Shown: positions 51,578 to 60,140 of the stretch, in pieces
Layout of the letters: every line of letters begins with the position of its first letter
Position numbering within the stretch: position 1 is the stretch's first letter
Assembly: GCA_017936665.1 (NCBI GenBank)
Contig: JAGBFB010000016.1
Span: 1-60,140, forward strand
DNA length: 60,140 nucleotides
Direction of reading: 5' to 3'
DNA from: Spirochaetaceae bacterium
GTDB taxonomy: Bacteria > Spirochaetota > Spirochaetia > Treponematales > Treponemataceae
Made by a program: the position numbers and the translations under genes
The notes under the pieces: generated by a model
The model's input: the letters and a program-made list of their open reading frames with translations, nothing else
Databases searched by the model: none
What the model was told of the DNA's origin: nothing

Positions 51578-52180
51578 ATGAATTATAAGAAAATCATTTT
51601 GGCTAGCGTTTGTGTTTTATTTGCAACTTTTACATTTGCACAAACTCTTACAGTTACAGGTGGAAAATTTGCAGACGAAAATCCAACAAAAATTATTTTG
51701 AACGCTGTAAATGATAAAAGTACAAAAATTTTTATTGTTGAATCACTTTATAACACAGAAGGAACAACTGTGGCCTTTAGTGATGGATATTTCGTTCCAA
51801 TTACAACTAGTTCCACATCAGAAAAAACTAGATTGATTTGCGATACTCCAGCGGAATTAACTCTTGATAAAGGAGCAATCACTTTGTTAGCAGGAAATTC
51901 TACAGAAATTTCTGATGAATTTACAATAAAAGCCACAGGTGGAACTCAACATTGGAATATTAAAGCAGAAAATCCTGCACTATATTGGACAGGAATTGCA
52001 CTTTCTATCGTAGGAACTTGTTTTTGTACTTACGGTATGATGGATTGGATTTTCGAAGCTCAAGAACCTACAGTATTTAATACAATTAGTACTTTTGGAG
52101 GTGCTGCAGGACTTGCAGGTGGTATTGTGATGGGAGTTTTAGGTTCTCCTAAGGCAACTTTAGTTAAAATAGAATATTAG
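51578..52180 (+). CDS. exported protein with C-terminal membrane segments
   Basis: Function not recognised. The 200-residue product has a signal peptide (first 21 residues, ending TFAQ), a beta-rich domain of about 110 residues and two hydrophobic segments near the end: WTGIALSIVGTCFCTYGMM and GGAAGLAGGIVMGVLG. A protein of this kind with a C-terminal hydrophobic pair may sit in the membrane facing outside. ggagagag precedes the ATG. It lies 90 bases after the foldable element, just as the ABC operon lies 73 bases after the first copy. Confidence 0.6.
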   Translation: MNYKKIILASVCVLFATFTFAQTLTVTGGKFADENPTKIILNAVNDKSTKIFIVESLYNTEGTTVAFSDGYFVPITTSSTSEKTRLICDTPAELTLDKGAITLLAGNSTEISDEFTIKATGGTQHWNIKAENPALYWTGIALSIVGTCFCTYGMMDWIFEAQEPTVFNTISTFGGAAGLAGGIVMGVLGSPKATLVKIEY

Positions 52181-52215
52181 TAGTGTAAAAATCTTTTAGA
52201 AGATTTAGTTGTTTT

Positions 52216-52254
52216 AGCTACTTTGCATCATAAAAAATGTAAAGTAGCTTTTTT
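52216..52254 (+). terminator. terminator after exported protein gene
   Basis: agctacttt (52216-52224) pairs with aaagtagct (52241-52249), followed by six Ts. Confidence 0.8.
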
Positions 52255-52333
52255 AATTCAAATCGCATAAAAAATTACTTTTATTCTATAAAATGTGGTA
52301 TCATGTAATCAAACTTATTTTAGGAAGATTACA

Positions 52334-54061
52334 ATGAAATCAATTTTTACAAAAAAACTTTCAATTATATTATTATTTTTTGTTACAATTTTAATAATTT
52401 CTTGTGTAACCTCACAGCCTTCTAAACCAAATGATATTTCAAAAAACTTTACAAATTCCAACAATTCAGAAATATTTTTAGATTCATCTCAAAGTGAAGT
52501 AAAAACAAAACGGCCTAACACTACAACAAGTAAGATAATTTCAAAAGAAGATTTAACAAAACTTTATTGGTCAGAAAATAAGGTGGAACTTAACCCAAAA
52601 TATTCTTCAAGAACAGAATCCTTAGATAATATTTTTAATCCAGACGCTTTAGGACAAATTGTTTTAGTTTTTGACCGTTCAGAATGGAATAAACATTTAG
52701 ATTATTGCGATTTAAATATAAATCATGAAGAAAGTGTTGTTGCAAAGGGATTTTATTTTACAAAAGATAACAAAGAATGGTTTTTCAAAGACATCGGATT
52801 TAGAATTCGTGGAAATACAAGCCGTCGCCGTCCACAAAAAGGAAACGGTATGAATAAAAATGATTATGTACAAGCCCACTTTTCACTTGATTTTGAAGAA
52901 TGGCTTACAGATGAACAAGAAGATGCTGGTATAGAAAAAAAACTTGCAGACTGCATGAAAGGTCTTATCTTAAAAAGATTTAAAGATGATGGAACCTACA
53001 GTCGCGAAATTTATGGATATAATCTTTTCCGCCAAAATGGAATTTGGATTGCACCACGTGCCGCCTATACTCGATTGATTATTCAGATTCAAGATGATTT
53101 AGATTTGGACAAAGACGGAAACACTACCGAGTTTGAAAGCATTGATTACGGCATTTACGGAATGATAGAAGAAATCAAAAAGCAATTTTTAAAAGAACGC
53201 ACAAGTAAAGAAGGAGGAGGCTATCTTTCTTCAAATAAAGGAAACCTTTGGAAATGTTTATTCAAAGGTGGAAGTGGTACAGATTTTGTTCTTTCTCATA
53301 TTGATTCAATGGGCGAAGAATATAGCAAACCAATAAAAAATAAAAAAGGAAAAATAATTGATTTTTCTGTTAGAAGTTATTCTTACGATTACAAAGGTGA
53401 TAACGAATTTTTTGAAGGCGAAAATCAAATTAAAGGATTTATGTATGAACTAAATAATCTTCCAGATTGCACAGACGGAAAAAATGATGAAGAAGATAAA
53501 CTAGTTATCAAAAATTTCTATACACAAAGGATGGCTGGAGACTTATTTTTAAGAACCTATGCAATCAATGTTATTCTTGGAATGTGGGATGATTATTGGA
53601 TAAACAAAAACAACTTTTATTTTTATTTTGATAAAGACGGAAAAGCATATTTTATTCCTTATGATTACGATAATGTTCTTGGAGTTTCTCATCTTGGAAT
53701 TGATGCAGGAAGACAAAATCCTCTTGAATGGGGAAGTTTAGATTCTAGGAATCGTCCATTAATTCAGAAAATCTTACAAGTTCCAGAATTTATGGATTTA
53801 TATAGAAGATATCTTATACAATATTCATCCGAAGAAAGTTTTTTTGATGATGACAAAAGCATTGAACAAATAAAAAAATGGCATAAGATGATAGAACCTT
53901 TTATTAATAGTTCAAATTTAATTTATAGAGATACAACAAATGAATTTATCGATAAACCTGCTTCTTGGGGTGATACATATAAGCCTTACACCTTGTACAC
54001 TGAAGGCAAATTTAATTATTTTACGATAAGACAAGAAACTATAAAAAATTTTGCAAAATAA
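52334..54061 (+). CDS. CotH kinase-like lipoprotein
   Basis: A 575-residue lipoprotein, start ATG 52334 after aggaag (the frame is open 13 codons further upstream). The lipobox is IISC. A Ser/Asn-rich linker precedes a CotH domain: GFRIRGNTSRRRPQKGNG, RFKDDGTYSREIYGYNLFRQ, YGMIEEIKKQFL and the hallmark YFIPYDYDNVLGVSHLGID. CotH of Bacillus is an atypical protein kinase; in Gram-negative lipoproteins its target is not known, but it is often linked to surface polysaccharide or spore-coat-type structures. It may act with the following envelope genes. Confidence 0.85.
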   Translation: MKSIFTKKLSIILLFFVTILIISCVTSQPSKPNDISKNFTNSNNSEIFLDSSQSEVKTKRPNTTTSKIISKEDLTKLYWSENKVELNPKYSSRTESLDNIFNPDALGQIVLVFDRSEWNKHLDYCDLNINHEESVVAKGFYFTKDNKEWFFKDIGFRIRGNTSRRRPQKGNGMNKNDYVQAHFSLDFEEWLTDEQEDAGIEKKLADCMKGLILKRFKDDGTYSREIYGYNLFRQNGIWIAPRAAYTRLIIQIQDDLDLDKDGNTTEFESIDYGIYGMIEEIKKQFLKERTSKEGGGYLSSNKGNLWKCLFKGGSGTDFVLSHIDSMGEEYSKPIKNKKGKIIDFSVRSYSYDYKGDNEFFEGENQIKGFMYELNNLPDCTDGKNDEEDKLVIKNFYTQRMAGDLFLRTYAINVILGMWDDYWINKNNFYFYFDKDGKAYFIPYDYDNVLGVSHLGIDAGRQNPLEWGSLDSRNRPLIQKILQVPEFMDLYRRYLIQYSSEESFFDDDKSIEQIKKWHKMIEPFINSSNLIYRDTTNEFIDKPASWGDTYKPYTLYTEGKFNYFTIRQETIKNFAK

Positions 54062-54156
54062 AAAAATAAAATTTGATATTTTGGAGATTCACCCTTATAA
54101 TATACTAAAGTTTATGTTGTAAACTTTTCTATTTGACTTTTTATGGGAGCGATAAG

Positions 54157-54630
54157 GTGAAAAAATCTTTATTGTGTGTATTGTGTTTTTTTTGTTTAAT
54201 TGGAGCAAGCTTTGCACAATTTTCAATCGATAAAATCGATGCAGGTGGAAACCTTGGTACTAATATGAACAGTCGTACTGGTTGGGCTTTTGGTTTTGGT
54301 ATTCATGGTGATTATGAAATTATTGATAACCTAAAAGCAGGTTTACAACTAGGCTTTAGTTTTTCTGATGATATGTTTGTTTTTGAACCATCAGTATACG
54401 GAAAGTATTATTTTCCATTTTTAAGTTTTTTTGGATTTACTCCTTTTGCACAAGTTGATTTAGGAGCTTCTGTTCTTAATATTACTGAAGAAAAAACTTA
54501 CGGAAGATTTTTAGTTGGAATTGGAGCAGGACTTCGCTATGAAATTGGTAAACTTTATATTGAACCAAAAATTACATGGGGATATCCATTTATGTTAGCT
54601 ATTAACGCTGCTGTTGGTTATACATTTTAA
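54157..54630 (+). CDS. small outer-membrane beta-barrel protein
   Basis: A 157-residue protein. I start at GTG 54157 with ggag upstream; the open frame extends eight codons further without a ribosome binding site. Signal peptide ends ASFAQ. The body is made of alternating short beta strands and aromatic residues (WAFGFGIHGDYEIID, LKAGLQLGFSFSDD, VYGKYYFPFLS) and ends with an aromatic residue (VGYTF), as in OmpW or small porin-like barrels. It lies 16 bases before the GH13 gene and is likely expressed with it. Confidence 0.75.
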   Translation: MKKSLLCVLCFFCLIGASFAQFSIDKIDAGGNLGTNMNSRTGWAFGFGIHGDYEIIDNLKAGLQLGFSFSDDMFVFEPSVYGKYYFPFLSFFGFTPFAQVDLGASVLNITEEKTYGRFLVGIGAGLRYEIGKLYIEPKITWGYPFMLAINAAVGYTF

Positions 54631-54646
54631 TACAGGAGGAAGTTAA

Positions 54647-57600
54647 GTGAAAAAATTCACAAAATCAGTTTTATTTTTATTACTTGTGTCAATTTTTTTA
54701 GGTGCAAGTTTATTCGTTGGATGTAGGAATCCTTTTATGCCAGATGCTCCTGTTGATGCAGTGATACCTACTATATCAGTACAGCCTAAAGATTCAACAG
54801 TTCTTTCAGATGCTAAATATACTGTATCTGTAAGTGCTACAGTTACTGATGGAGGAACTCTTTCTTATCAATGGTATGAAGCTAATGATGAAAAAAGTGA
54901 AGGTGTCTTAATAGAAGGCGAAACAAAATCTAGTTTACAATCTACTTACATTTTGCAAAATAATGAAACTGAAAAGATTTTCTACTATTACGTTGTAGTT
55001 ACAAATACAAATAATAATGCTACTGGTACAAAAACTGCTACAGTTACATCAACTAGAGCAAAAATTACAATAACAAAATCCTCTTCAGATAAAGAAGATG
55101 AGAAAAATAATGCAGTAACACCTAATATTACAACTCAACCACTTTTAGAACAAACAGTTTCTTCAGGTGAAAATTATACTGTATCTGTAAGTGCTACAGT
55201 TACTGATGGAGGAACTCTTTCTTATCAATGGTATCAACTTGATACTGTAGATGGCGAAGGTTCTTTAATTAACGGTGCTACAAGTGCAACATACACAACA
55301 AGTTATACTTTACAAAATGAAACTGAAAAGATTTTCTACTATTACGTTGTAGTTACAAATACAAATAACAATGCAACAGGTACAAAATCTGCTACAGTTA
55401 CATCAACTAGAGCAAAAGTTACTGTAAATAATCTTATTAATGCTAAAGCCCCTACTATTACAGAACAACCAATTGTTTTTACAGGTTCTGATGAAACAAA
55501 AAGTATCAAATTGTCTGTTAAAGCGGAATCGCTAGATAACGGAACTCTTACTTATCAATGGTATAAATCTGATTCAGCTAATGGAGAGGGGACTCTAATT
55601 GAAGGTGCTAAAGAAACTTCATATACAGTTGAAATTATTGACCAAGGATATTATTATTGGTGCGCTGTTACTAATTGGATTTATGATAATGGTGATGGTG
55701 GAAGTAAGAATGTAACTGTATTTTCAAAAATATTATTAGATAATTTTATCGGATATATACATCCTATGGCGGAGTTAAATTCTTCTTTTGCTCCTGTTGA
55801 TTTAAATGGCGAAGAAGAATGTTATGGATGGGATTCTCAAACTTGGAAACTTGGTGCAACAGTTAATGGTAATGATGTAGAAATTGCTGTTTATTCTAAA
55901 AATGCAGAAAAAATCCTTCTAGAAATCTATAAAGAAGCCAATGGAAGTGATGCAACATATGATTATTGGATGGAAAAAGGTTCTGATGATATTTGGCGAG
56001 CAAAATTAAGTGATGTTCCTGTTGGAACTCTCTATGCTTTCCGTGCTTGGGGACCAAACTGGACATTTGATGAAGACTGGACACGTGGTGGAAGTAACGA
56101 GGGATTTATTTCTGATGTAGATTCAAAAGGTAATCGTTTTAATCCAAATAAGGTTTTATTTGACCCTTATGCAAAAGAAATTTCTCATGATAAATCACAT
56201 CCTGATGTTTTAGGAAACTATTCTGGTACAATTTATGCTACGGGTGAAAAAAATCTAATCGATGGAAATCCAAGTCGTGAATTTGATACTGGTAAATATG
56301 CTCCTAAAGCTGTAGTTATCGAGGACATGACAAGTTTTGGAATAAAACCACAAATTCCACAAGAAAAAGCAATTATTTACGAAGCTCATGCTCGTGGAAT
56401 TACAAAACATTCTTCATCTGCAAATCTTTCTACAATATTAAATGGAATTGAAGGCTTTGAAAATGTTGTAGATATTCCTGTTGAATACCAAGGTACATAC
56501 AAGGGTGCTGGGATGTTGGCTCCTTATCTTAAAGCTCTTGGTGTAAATACAATCGAACTTTTGCCAGTACATGAATCTGACAACGATGGTAATCCAGATA
56601 ACTCTCCTGGTGGAAACTACTGGGCTTATATGACTTACGGATATTTTGCCCCAGATAGACGCTATTCTAGCGATAAATCTTTGGGTGGACCAACTAAAGA
56701 ATTTAAAGAAATGGTTGCTGCCTTCCACGAAGCAGGAATGGAAGTTTATCTTGATGTAGTTTTCAATCACTCTGGTGAAGGTGGGCTTTGGTATAGTAAA
56801 ACAAAATGGGTTGATGGTAAAGAAGTATCTAATCCTGAATTTGATAATTATCAAACTGTAGAACTTACATTTATGCGTGGTTTAGATAATAGTTCTTGGT
56901 ATTGTTTACCACCTGCTGCTAAAGGTTCATATTGGGAAACAACTGGATGTGGAAATAACCTTCAGTGCGATAATCCGATTGTTGGACAAATGATTCTTGA
57001 TTCTTTGGAATATTGGATTGACGAAATGGGCGTAGATGGTTATCGATTTGACCTTGCTCCTGTTGTTGGTCGTGAATTTGATGGTACAAATTGGAATTAT
57101 AACCCTAATGCACAACTCTTAAAAGATATTGCTTCTCTTGGTGCTTCTCGAAATGCTGAAATGATTGCAGAAGCTTGGGATATTGGTGCTTATGGTGTAG
57201 GAACATTCCCTGCTGGTTGGGGTGAATGGAATGGACGCTATCGTGATGCTTTACGAGGATTTGTTGGAACAGGTAACAAAAGTGGTACTGATAAGGGAGA
57301 TTTCCTTCAATACATGAACGGTGATTACAACAATTTTAATGATCAAGGTGGACCTCACAAGACAGTAAACTTTGTTGTTGCTCATGATGGATTTACCCTT
57401 GCTGACCTTTGTAGTTATGAAGGAAATGGAAATGCTCAAAACTCAAAACTATCCTGGCCTTTTGGTCCAAGTGATGGTGGTAATGGAGATTATAACTCTT
57501 TAGGTTTTGGAACAACACAAGCTGCTAAACGTCAGGCTAACCGAAATTACATAGCAATTCAGATGATGAGCCGTGGTGTGCCTATGATTGTTTGGGGTGA

Positions 57601-59002
57601 TGAGTTTAGCCGTACACAAAACGGAAATAATAACCCATATAACATTGACTCAGTTGCAACTTGGTCAAATTACAATATGATTAATACAAAATCACCTCAT
57701 CTTGTTGAAACTGGAGGGGCTGGTTCATATCATAATAACTTTGGTACATTTAATAATACTGAAGATGTAAACGGTAACTTCATGTTTATGAAGTATATGT
57801 TAGACTTAAAAGCCAACGAACCTGCTCTTAACCAAACTGGTTATGGTGTTGGTTATGATTTCAAAGGTGCCAATGGTAAAACTGAATTAACAGATAGCGA
57901 TAGATGTGTTTGGGTTCGTATCAATGGTTCTGGTGTAACAGGTACCGATTCTGAAGGTAACACCGTTCAAGGAAGCGATTATCTTGTATTTATGAATATG
58001 TATACAGAAGCTGTTTCTTTCTCAGTTCCTACTGCAAATGGTGAAGAATGGAAACTTATGGTAGATACATCTTCTACAAACGAAACAAACTTCAATTATT
58101 GGGAAGTTTCTGATTCATCAGATGTTTATAGTTCTTCAACATATAGTGTTCCTGCTTGGTCTGTTGTTATTATGAAAAACTACGGAACTCCAACAACATC
58201 TACTCCTGTAATTGAATACGAGGCAGATGCAGAAAGTAAAACTATGAATGTTACAATAAACTGTAGTACAGATGGTGCAACTATTTACTACAAAGAAGGT
58301 AATGGTTCATATCAGGTTTATAATGGATCATTTGAAATTGATGCTTCTTCTGCTAAAACAATAACAGCATATGCAGAAAAAGAAGGCTATGCTGATTCTT
58401 CTACTACAAGTAAAACATTGTTTATTGATGTATACACAATTTATTGTAAACCAAGTTTTAATGGAACTCCTTATATTCATGTTTGGAAAAATGGCTCTGA
58501 TTCATTAACTACTTGGCCTGGAGCATCAATGACTGCTATGGGTGATGGTTGGTATGAATATGAAGTTGTTGATGTAAATCAAGGATACGATAGAGTTATC
58601 TTCAATGATGGTTCTAGTGAAGAAGGAAAGAAAACAGCTGATTTAACATTTGATAAAGCAAAACCTTACTTTAAGATGACAGGTTCATTTACTGGTGGTT
58701 GGGTTGCTGGTAAAGATGCACTTCCACCAGCAACAGTAACTTTAACTGCTAATGCCGATGTTGGTATGGGAAATGCTGTTTATTTCTTTGGCTCTTTTGT
58801 TGAAGGTAATAACTGGAATACTCCAGTTAGAGGTGAATATTCTAATGGTAGTTGGTCTGTAACAGTTACAGTTCCTGACTCAGGTTCTTTTGAATGGAAA
58901 ACTGCAAAGGGCTCTTATGAGAATCAATCTGGTGATAAGATTTGGTCTTCAAATCAAAACTGTAAATATCCAGATCAAACTTCTGTTACGCCTAACTTTT
59001 AA
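54647..59002 (+). CDS. multidomain GH13 starch-active lipoprotein (isoamylase/pullulanase type)
   Basis: A 1451-residue exported lipoprotein starting at GTG 54647 (aggagga upstream), lipobox FVGC. Order: three Ig-like repeats (about residues 40-370), a CBM48-type domain (about 385-500, with YAFRAWGPNW), and a GH13 barrel. Catalytic Asp is in GYRFDLAP (Asp802), Glu in IAEAWD (Glu842), the third Asp in VVAHDGF (Asp914). The pattern YEAHARGITKHSS and LLPVHESDNDGNPDNSPGGN is that of isoamylase or debranching enzymes. A chitobiase-like beta domain and two starch-binding modules close the chain. It would cut alpha-1,6 links of starch or glycogen outside the cell. Confidence 0.88.
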   Translation: MKKFTKSVLFLLLVSIFLGASLFVGCRNPFMPDAPVDAVIPTISVQPKDSTVLSDAKYTVSVSATVTDGGTLSYQWYEANDEKSEGVLIEGETKSSLQSTYILQNNETEKIFYYYVVVTNTNNNATGTKTATVTSTRAKITITKSSSDKEDEKNNAVTPNITTQPLLEQTVSSGENYTVSVSATVTDGGTLSYQWYQLDTVDGEGSLINGATSATYTTSYTLQNETEKIFYYYVVVTNTNNNATGTKSATVTSTRAKVTVNNLINAKAPTITEQPIVFTGSDETKSIKLSVKAESLDNGTLTYQWYKSDSANGEGTLIEGAKETSYTVEIIDQGYYYWCAVTNWIYDNGDGGSKNVTVFSKILLDNFIGYIHPMAELNSSFAPVDLNGEEECYGWDSQTWKLGATVNGNDVEIAVYSKNAEKILLEIYKEANGSDATYDYWMEKGSDDIWRAKLSDVPVGTLYAFRAWGPNWTFDEDWTRGGSNEGFISDVDSKGNRFNPNKVLFDPYAKEISHDKSHPDVLGNYSGTIYATGEKNLIDGNPSREFDTGKYAPKAVVIEDMTSFGIKPQIPQEKAIIYEAHARGITKHSSSANLSTILNGIEGFENVVDIPVEYQGTYKGAGMLAPYLKALGVNTIELLPVHESDNDGNPDNSPGGNYWAYMTYGYFAPDRRYSSDKSLGGPTKEFKEMVAAFHEAGMEVYLDVVFNHSGEGGLWYSKTKWVDGKEVSNPEFDNYQTVELTFMRGLDNSSWYCLPPAAKGSYWETTGCGNNLQCDNPIVGQMILDSLEYWIDEMGVDGYRFDLAPVVGREFDGTNWNYNPNAQLLKDIASLGASRNAEMIAEAWDIGAYGVGTFPAGWGEWNGRYRDALRGFVGTGNKSGTDKGDFLQYMNGDYNNFNDQGGPHKTVNFVVAHDGFTLADLCSYEGNGNAQNSKLSWPFGPSDGGNGDYNSLGFGTTQAAKRQANRNYIAIQMMSRGVPMIVWGDEFSRTQNGNNNPYNIDSVATWSNYNMINTKSPHLVETGGAGSYHNNFGTFNNTEDVNGNFMFMKYMLDLKANEPALNQTGYGVGYDFKGANGKTELTDSDRCVWVRINGSGVTGTDSEGNTVQGSDYLVFMNMYTEAVSFSVPTANGEEWKLMVDTSSTNETNFNYWEVSDSSDVYSSSTYSVPAWSVVIMKNYGTPTTSTPVIEYEADAESKTMNVTINCSTDGATIYYKEGNGSYQVYNGSFEIDASSAKTITAYAEKEGYADSSTTSKTLFIDVYTIYCKPSFNGTPYIHVWKNGSDSLTTWPGASMTAMGDGWYEYEVVDVNQGYDRVIFNDGSSEEGKKTADLTFDKAKPYFKMTGSFTGGWVAGKDALPPATVTLTANADVGMGNAVYFFGSFVEGNNWNTPVRGEYSNGSWSVTVTVPDSGSFEWKTAKGSYENQSGDKIWSSNQNCKYPDQTSVTPNF
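54818..55425 (+). repeat. intragenic duplication of Ig-like repeats
   Basis: tatactgtatctgtaagtgc and the next about 45 bases are identical at 54818 and 55175. gaaactgaaaagattttcta and onward are nearly identical at 54965 and 55319. The unit is about 355 bases and the two copies look recent. Confidence 0.85.
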
Positions 59003-59031
59003 ATTCTAATTTAGTTGATAATTAAAACACT

Positions 59032-59078
59032 AAAAGCACTCCTTAGCCAAATCTGGTTTTGGAGTGCTTTTTTTTTGT
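59032..59078. terminator. terminator between GH13 gene and split Rpn locus
   Basis: aaaagcactcc (59032-59042) pairs with ggagtgctttt (59061-59071), T-run after it. It serves the GH13 gene and possibly the minus-strand tail genes. Confidence 0.85.
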
Positions 59079-59093
59079 TTTTAATAATTAAAA

Positions 59094-59324
59094 CTATTTT
59101 ATTAAGGATTTTATTTCTTCTTCTGATAAACCCGTAACCTGTGAAATTTTTTCAATAGAATCACCGAAAGTTAGCATATTCTTAGCCGTTTCGATTGTCT
59201 TTTGTTGAGCACCTTGAGATATGCCTTGTTGGATTCCTTGTGAAATTCCATCTGAAAGACCGGCAGAGTAACCTTCTTTTTTACCGCGTCGTTCGGCGTC
59301 AAATTCTGCAAGTCCCCAAGCCAT
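59094..59324 (-). CDS. free-standing Rpn C-terminal tail (RpnS-like), copy 2
   Basis: A 76-residue protein with its own ribosome binding site (agaggtg) and ATG at 59324. It is homologous only to the C-terminal tail of Rpn nucleases: MAWGLAEFDAERRGKKEGYS, then repeats of GIxQG and AQQKTIETAKNMLTFGDSIE, and the end KISQVTGLSEEEIKSLIK. There is no nuclease motif. Upstream codons in the same frame read EIFRGDY-like (here QIFRGDY), just as in an intact gene, but a stop occurs before the nuclease part. It starts ten bases after the stop of the sister copy. In E. coli such tails are antitoxins to the full nuclease. Confidence 0.7.
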   Translation of the reverse strand: MAWGLAEFDAERRGKKEGYSAGLSDGISQGIQQGISQGAQQKTIETAKNMLTFGDSIEKISQVTGLSEEEIKSLIK

Positions 59325-59334
59325 GTAATCACCT

Positions 59335-59574
59335 CTAAATATTTGTAGAATTTTGTTCTTCTGCAAGTTTTTGTATGGCATCTAAAGAAATACCTGTTGC
59401 TTTTGCAATATTTTCAAATGAAAGTGCCATTGATAATAAATTCTTAGCCGTTTCGATGGCCTTTTGTTGAGCACCTTGAGATATTCCTTGTGAAATTCCA
59501 TCTGAAAGACCGGCAGAGTAACCTTCTTTTTTACCGCGTCGTTCGGCGTCAAATTCTGCAAGACCCCAAGCCAT
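59335..59574 (-). CDS. free-standing Rpn C-terminal tail (RpnS-like), copy 1
   Basis: A 79-residue product, ATG 59574 after aaggag. The first 45 residues match the sister at 59094-59324 nearly exactly (MAWGLAEFDAERRGKKEGYS, GISQG repeats); the C-terminal helix is different (ENIAKATGISLDAIQKLAEE). It lies directly after a hairpin-rich insertion that has separated it from the nuclease gene at 59715. The two tails form a tandem pair and are likely co-translated. Whether it is an active antitoxin or a remnant cannot be told from the sequence. Confidence 0.7.
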   Translation of the reverse strand: MAWGLAEFDAERRGKKEGYSAGLSDGISQGISQGAQQKAIETAKNLLSMALSFENIAKATGISLDAIQKLAEEQNSTNI

Positions 59575-59579
59575 ATAAT

Positions 59580-59732
59580 CTCCTTATTAAAAAATAATTG
59601 AGGAATTTTCAAATTCCGAAAGAATTTTTTTACGCAGTTTCGCAATAAAATGAGAAACTGCAATATATTTCAAAGTTTGTGTTACAAACTTTAATCAAAA
59701 ACTTCGACGCTATATTAGGAGAAGTTTTTGAT
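59580..59732 (-). repeat. hairpin-rich insertion splitting an Rpn gene
   Basis: Four perfect or near-perfect hairpins in a row: gaggaattttcaaattcc, gcagtttcgc...gagaaactgc, aaagtttgtgttacaaacttt, and atcaaaaacttc (59694-59705) with gaagtttttgat (59721-59732). The first two modules recur at 23650-23734. It lies between the truncated nuclease frame and the tail gene and supplies the tail's ribosome binding site. Confidence 0.7.
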
Positions 59733-60140
59733 ACAGCCTCTAAAAATTTCGTTAAGTTTAGTTTTTTCTACAAGGGAATTAAGTTTGTTTGTAAAATCAG
59801 TTGTAGAAGTCCTATCACTAATATACTCCAGAATTGATTTTTTTTCTACATTTTTTTCTTGTTTAAAAGCAGAGGCGTTGAAAATGATTTTATGGGCTTC
59901 ATCTTGTAAAAATAAATCTGGTTTTTCTTTGCAAGTATTTGAAAAACTATAGCAAGGCAAATTAAAGCCGAAAAAATCATCTTTGCAGATAAAAATAACA
60001 AAACTTTCTTTTAACTCGGTGTAATTTTTGCCTTTCAGTAAAAGGTCGATGTCCATCATGGATTGGTAATAGCGAGTTCGTTTTGGTAGATTTTCATCTA
60101 GGGAATTTTGGATTTCGATGTCGAAAACCCGATTTGAATC
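59715..60140 (-). CDS. Rpn-type nuclease, truncated at C-terminus; 5' end beyond right edge
   Basis: The visible 141 codons read from the window edge: FDIEIQNSLDENLPKRTRYY, then QSMMDIDLLLKGKNYTELKE, the nuclease core with E-x-Q. It ends EIFRGCIKNFS and a stop at 59715. The intact relative would continue EIFRGDYMAWGLAEF, so the frame was interrupted at RG by the hairpin-rich insertion. The catalytic domain appears whole apart from the part outside the window. The tail is now encoded separately by two downstream genes. Nearly the same DNA is at 1-372. Confidence 0.8.
   Translation of the reverse strand, partial: DSNRVFDIEIQNSLDENLPKRTRYYQSMMDIDLLLKGKNYTELKESFVIFICKDDFFGFNLPCYSFSNTCKEKPDLFLQDEAHKIIFNASAFKQEKNVEKKSILEYISDRTSTTDFTNKLNSLVEKTKLNEIFRGCIKNFS

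Overview
The window looks like chromosomal DNA from a low-GC, anaerobic spirochaete, most likely a host-associated Treponema. This is inferred from gene content, not from a marker gene. The reasons are AT-rich codon use, a 16S-processing/ribosomal operon joined to flagellar FliK-like and FlhB-like genes and an HD-GYP gene, several Rpn-type PD-(D/E)XK nuclease genes, pyruvate formate-lyase with its activase, a reverse rubrerythrin with a PerR-like regulator, and many lipoproteins with an FxxC-type lipobox.

Layout. 1-372: left-edge fragment of an Rpn nuclease gene. 373-911: no gene, but a palindrome and a long foldable repeat element. 912-5251: a GldA/permease/GldG/DUF4340 ABC exporter operon, then a ModF-like double ATPase (5287-6861) and a convergent Rpn gene. 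7850-8941: a GH18-like lipoprotein. 9084-15825: biosynthesis and transport, with citramalate synthase, argG, argH and a polar amino acid ABC transporter (binding protein, permease, ATPase). A tRNA-Leu(TAA) follows. 16075-21971 (minus strand): rpsP-khpA-rimM-trmD-rplS, then a FliK-like gene, an FlhB C-domain gene, HD-GYP, yraN and two small genes, one of only 55 codons. 22000-24905: tandem repeats, a Cys-motif lipoprotein whose leader carries two repeat-borne tiny ORFs, and a full-length Rpn gene. 24980-27517: tatD, a TrpR-family regulator and tyrS. 27624-34914 (minus): a giant ankyrin lipoprotein, perR, reverse rubrerythrin and three less well known envelope or hydrolase genes. 35025-43547: pflB and pflA separated by a sensory GGDEF/EAL protein, then plsC and ilvC. 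43728-48749: a PepSY-like exported protein, an adenylate-cyclase-type membrane protein, HU, and the IscU-like/GGGtGRT pair. 48812-51264: an accessory strip of small cassettes (DUF2442/DUF4160, an XRE regulator with an exported protein, a Phd/PIN toxin-antitoxin pair) bounded by copies of one terminator. 51299-59002: a second copy of the foldable element, an exported protein, a CotH-like lipoprotein, a small beta-barrel and a multidomain GH13 lipoprotein. 59094-60140: a split Rpn locus.

The most interesting material is in the accessory parts. First, the Rpn loci show three arrangements of a short C-terminal protein like the intragenic RpnS antitoxin described for E. coli Rpn nucleases: an internal ATG with a near-perfect ribosome binding site, an internal GTG, and two free-standing tandem tail genes downstream of a nuclease gene broken by a hairpin-rich insertion. 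Second, a 190-270 nt element present twice (569-838, 51299-51487) folds into a long hairpin whose two copies differ by paired changes. Third, one terminator occurs three times around small toxin-antitoxin-like cassettes. No insertion sequence, CRISPR array or prophage was recognised.
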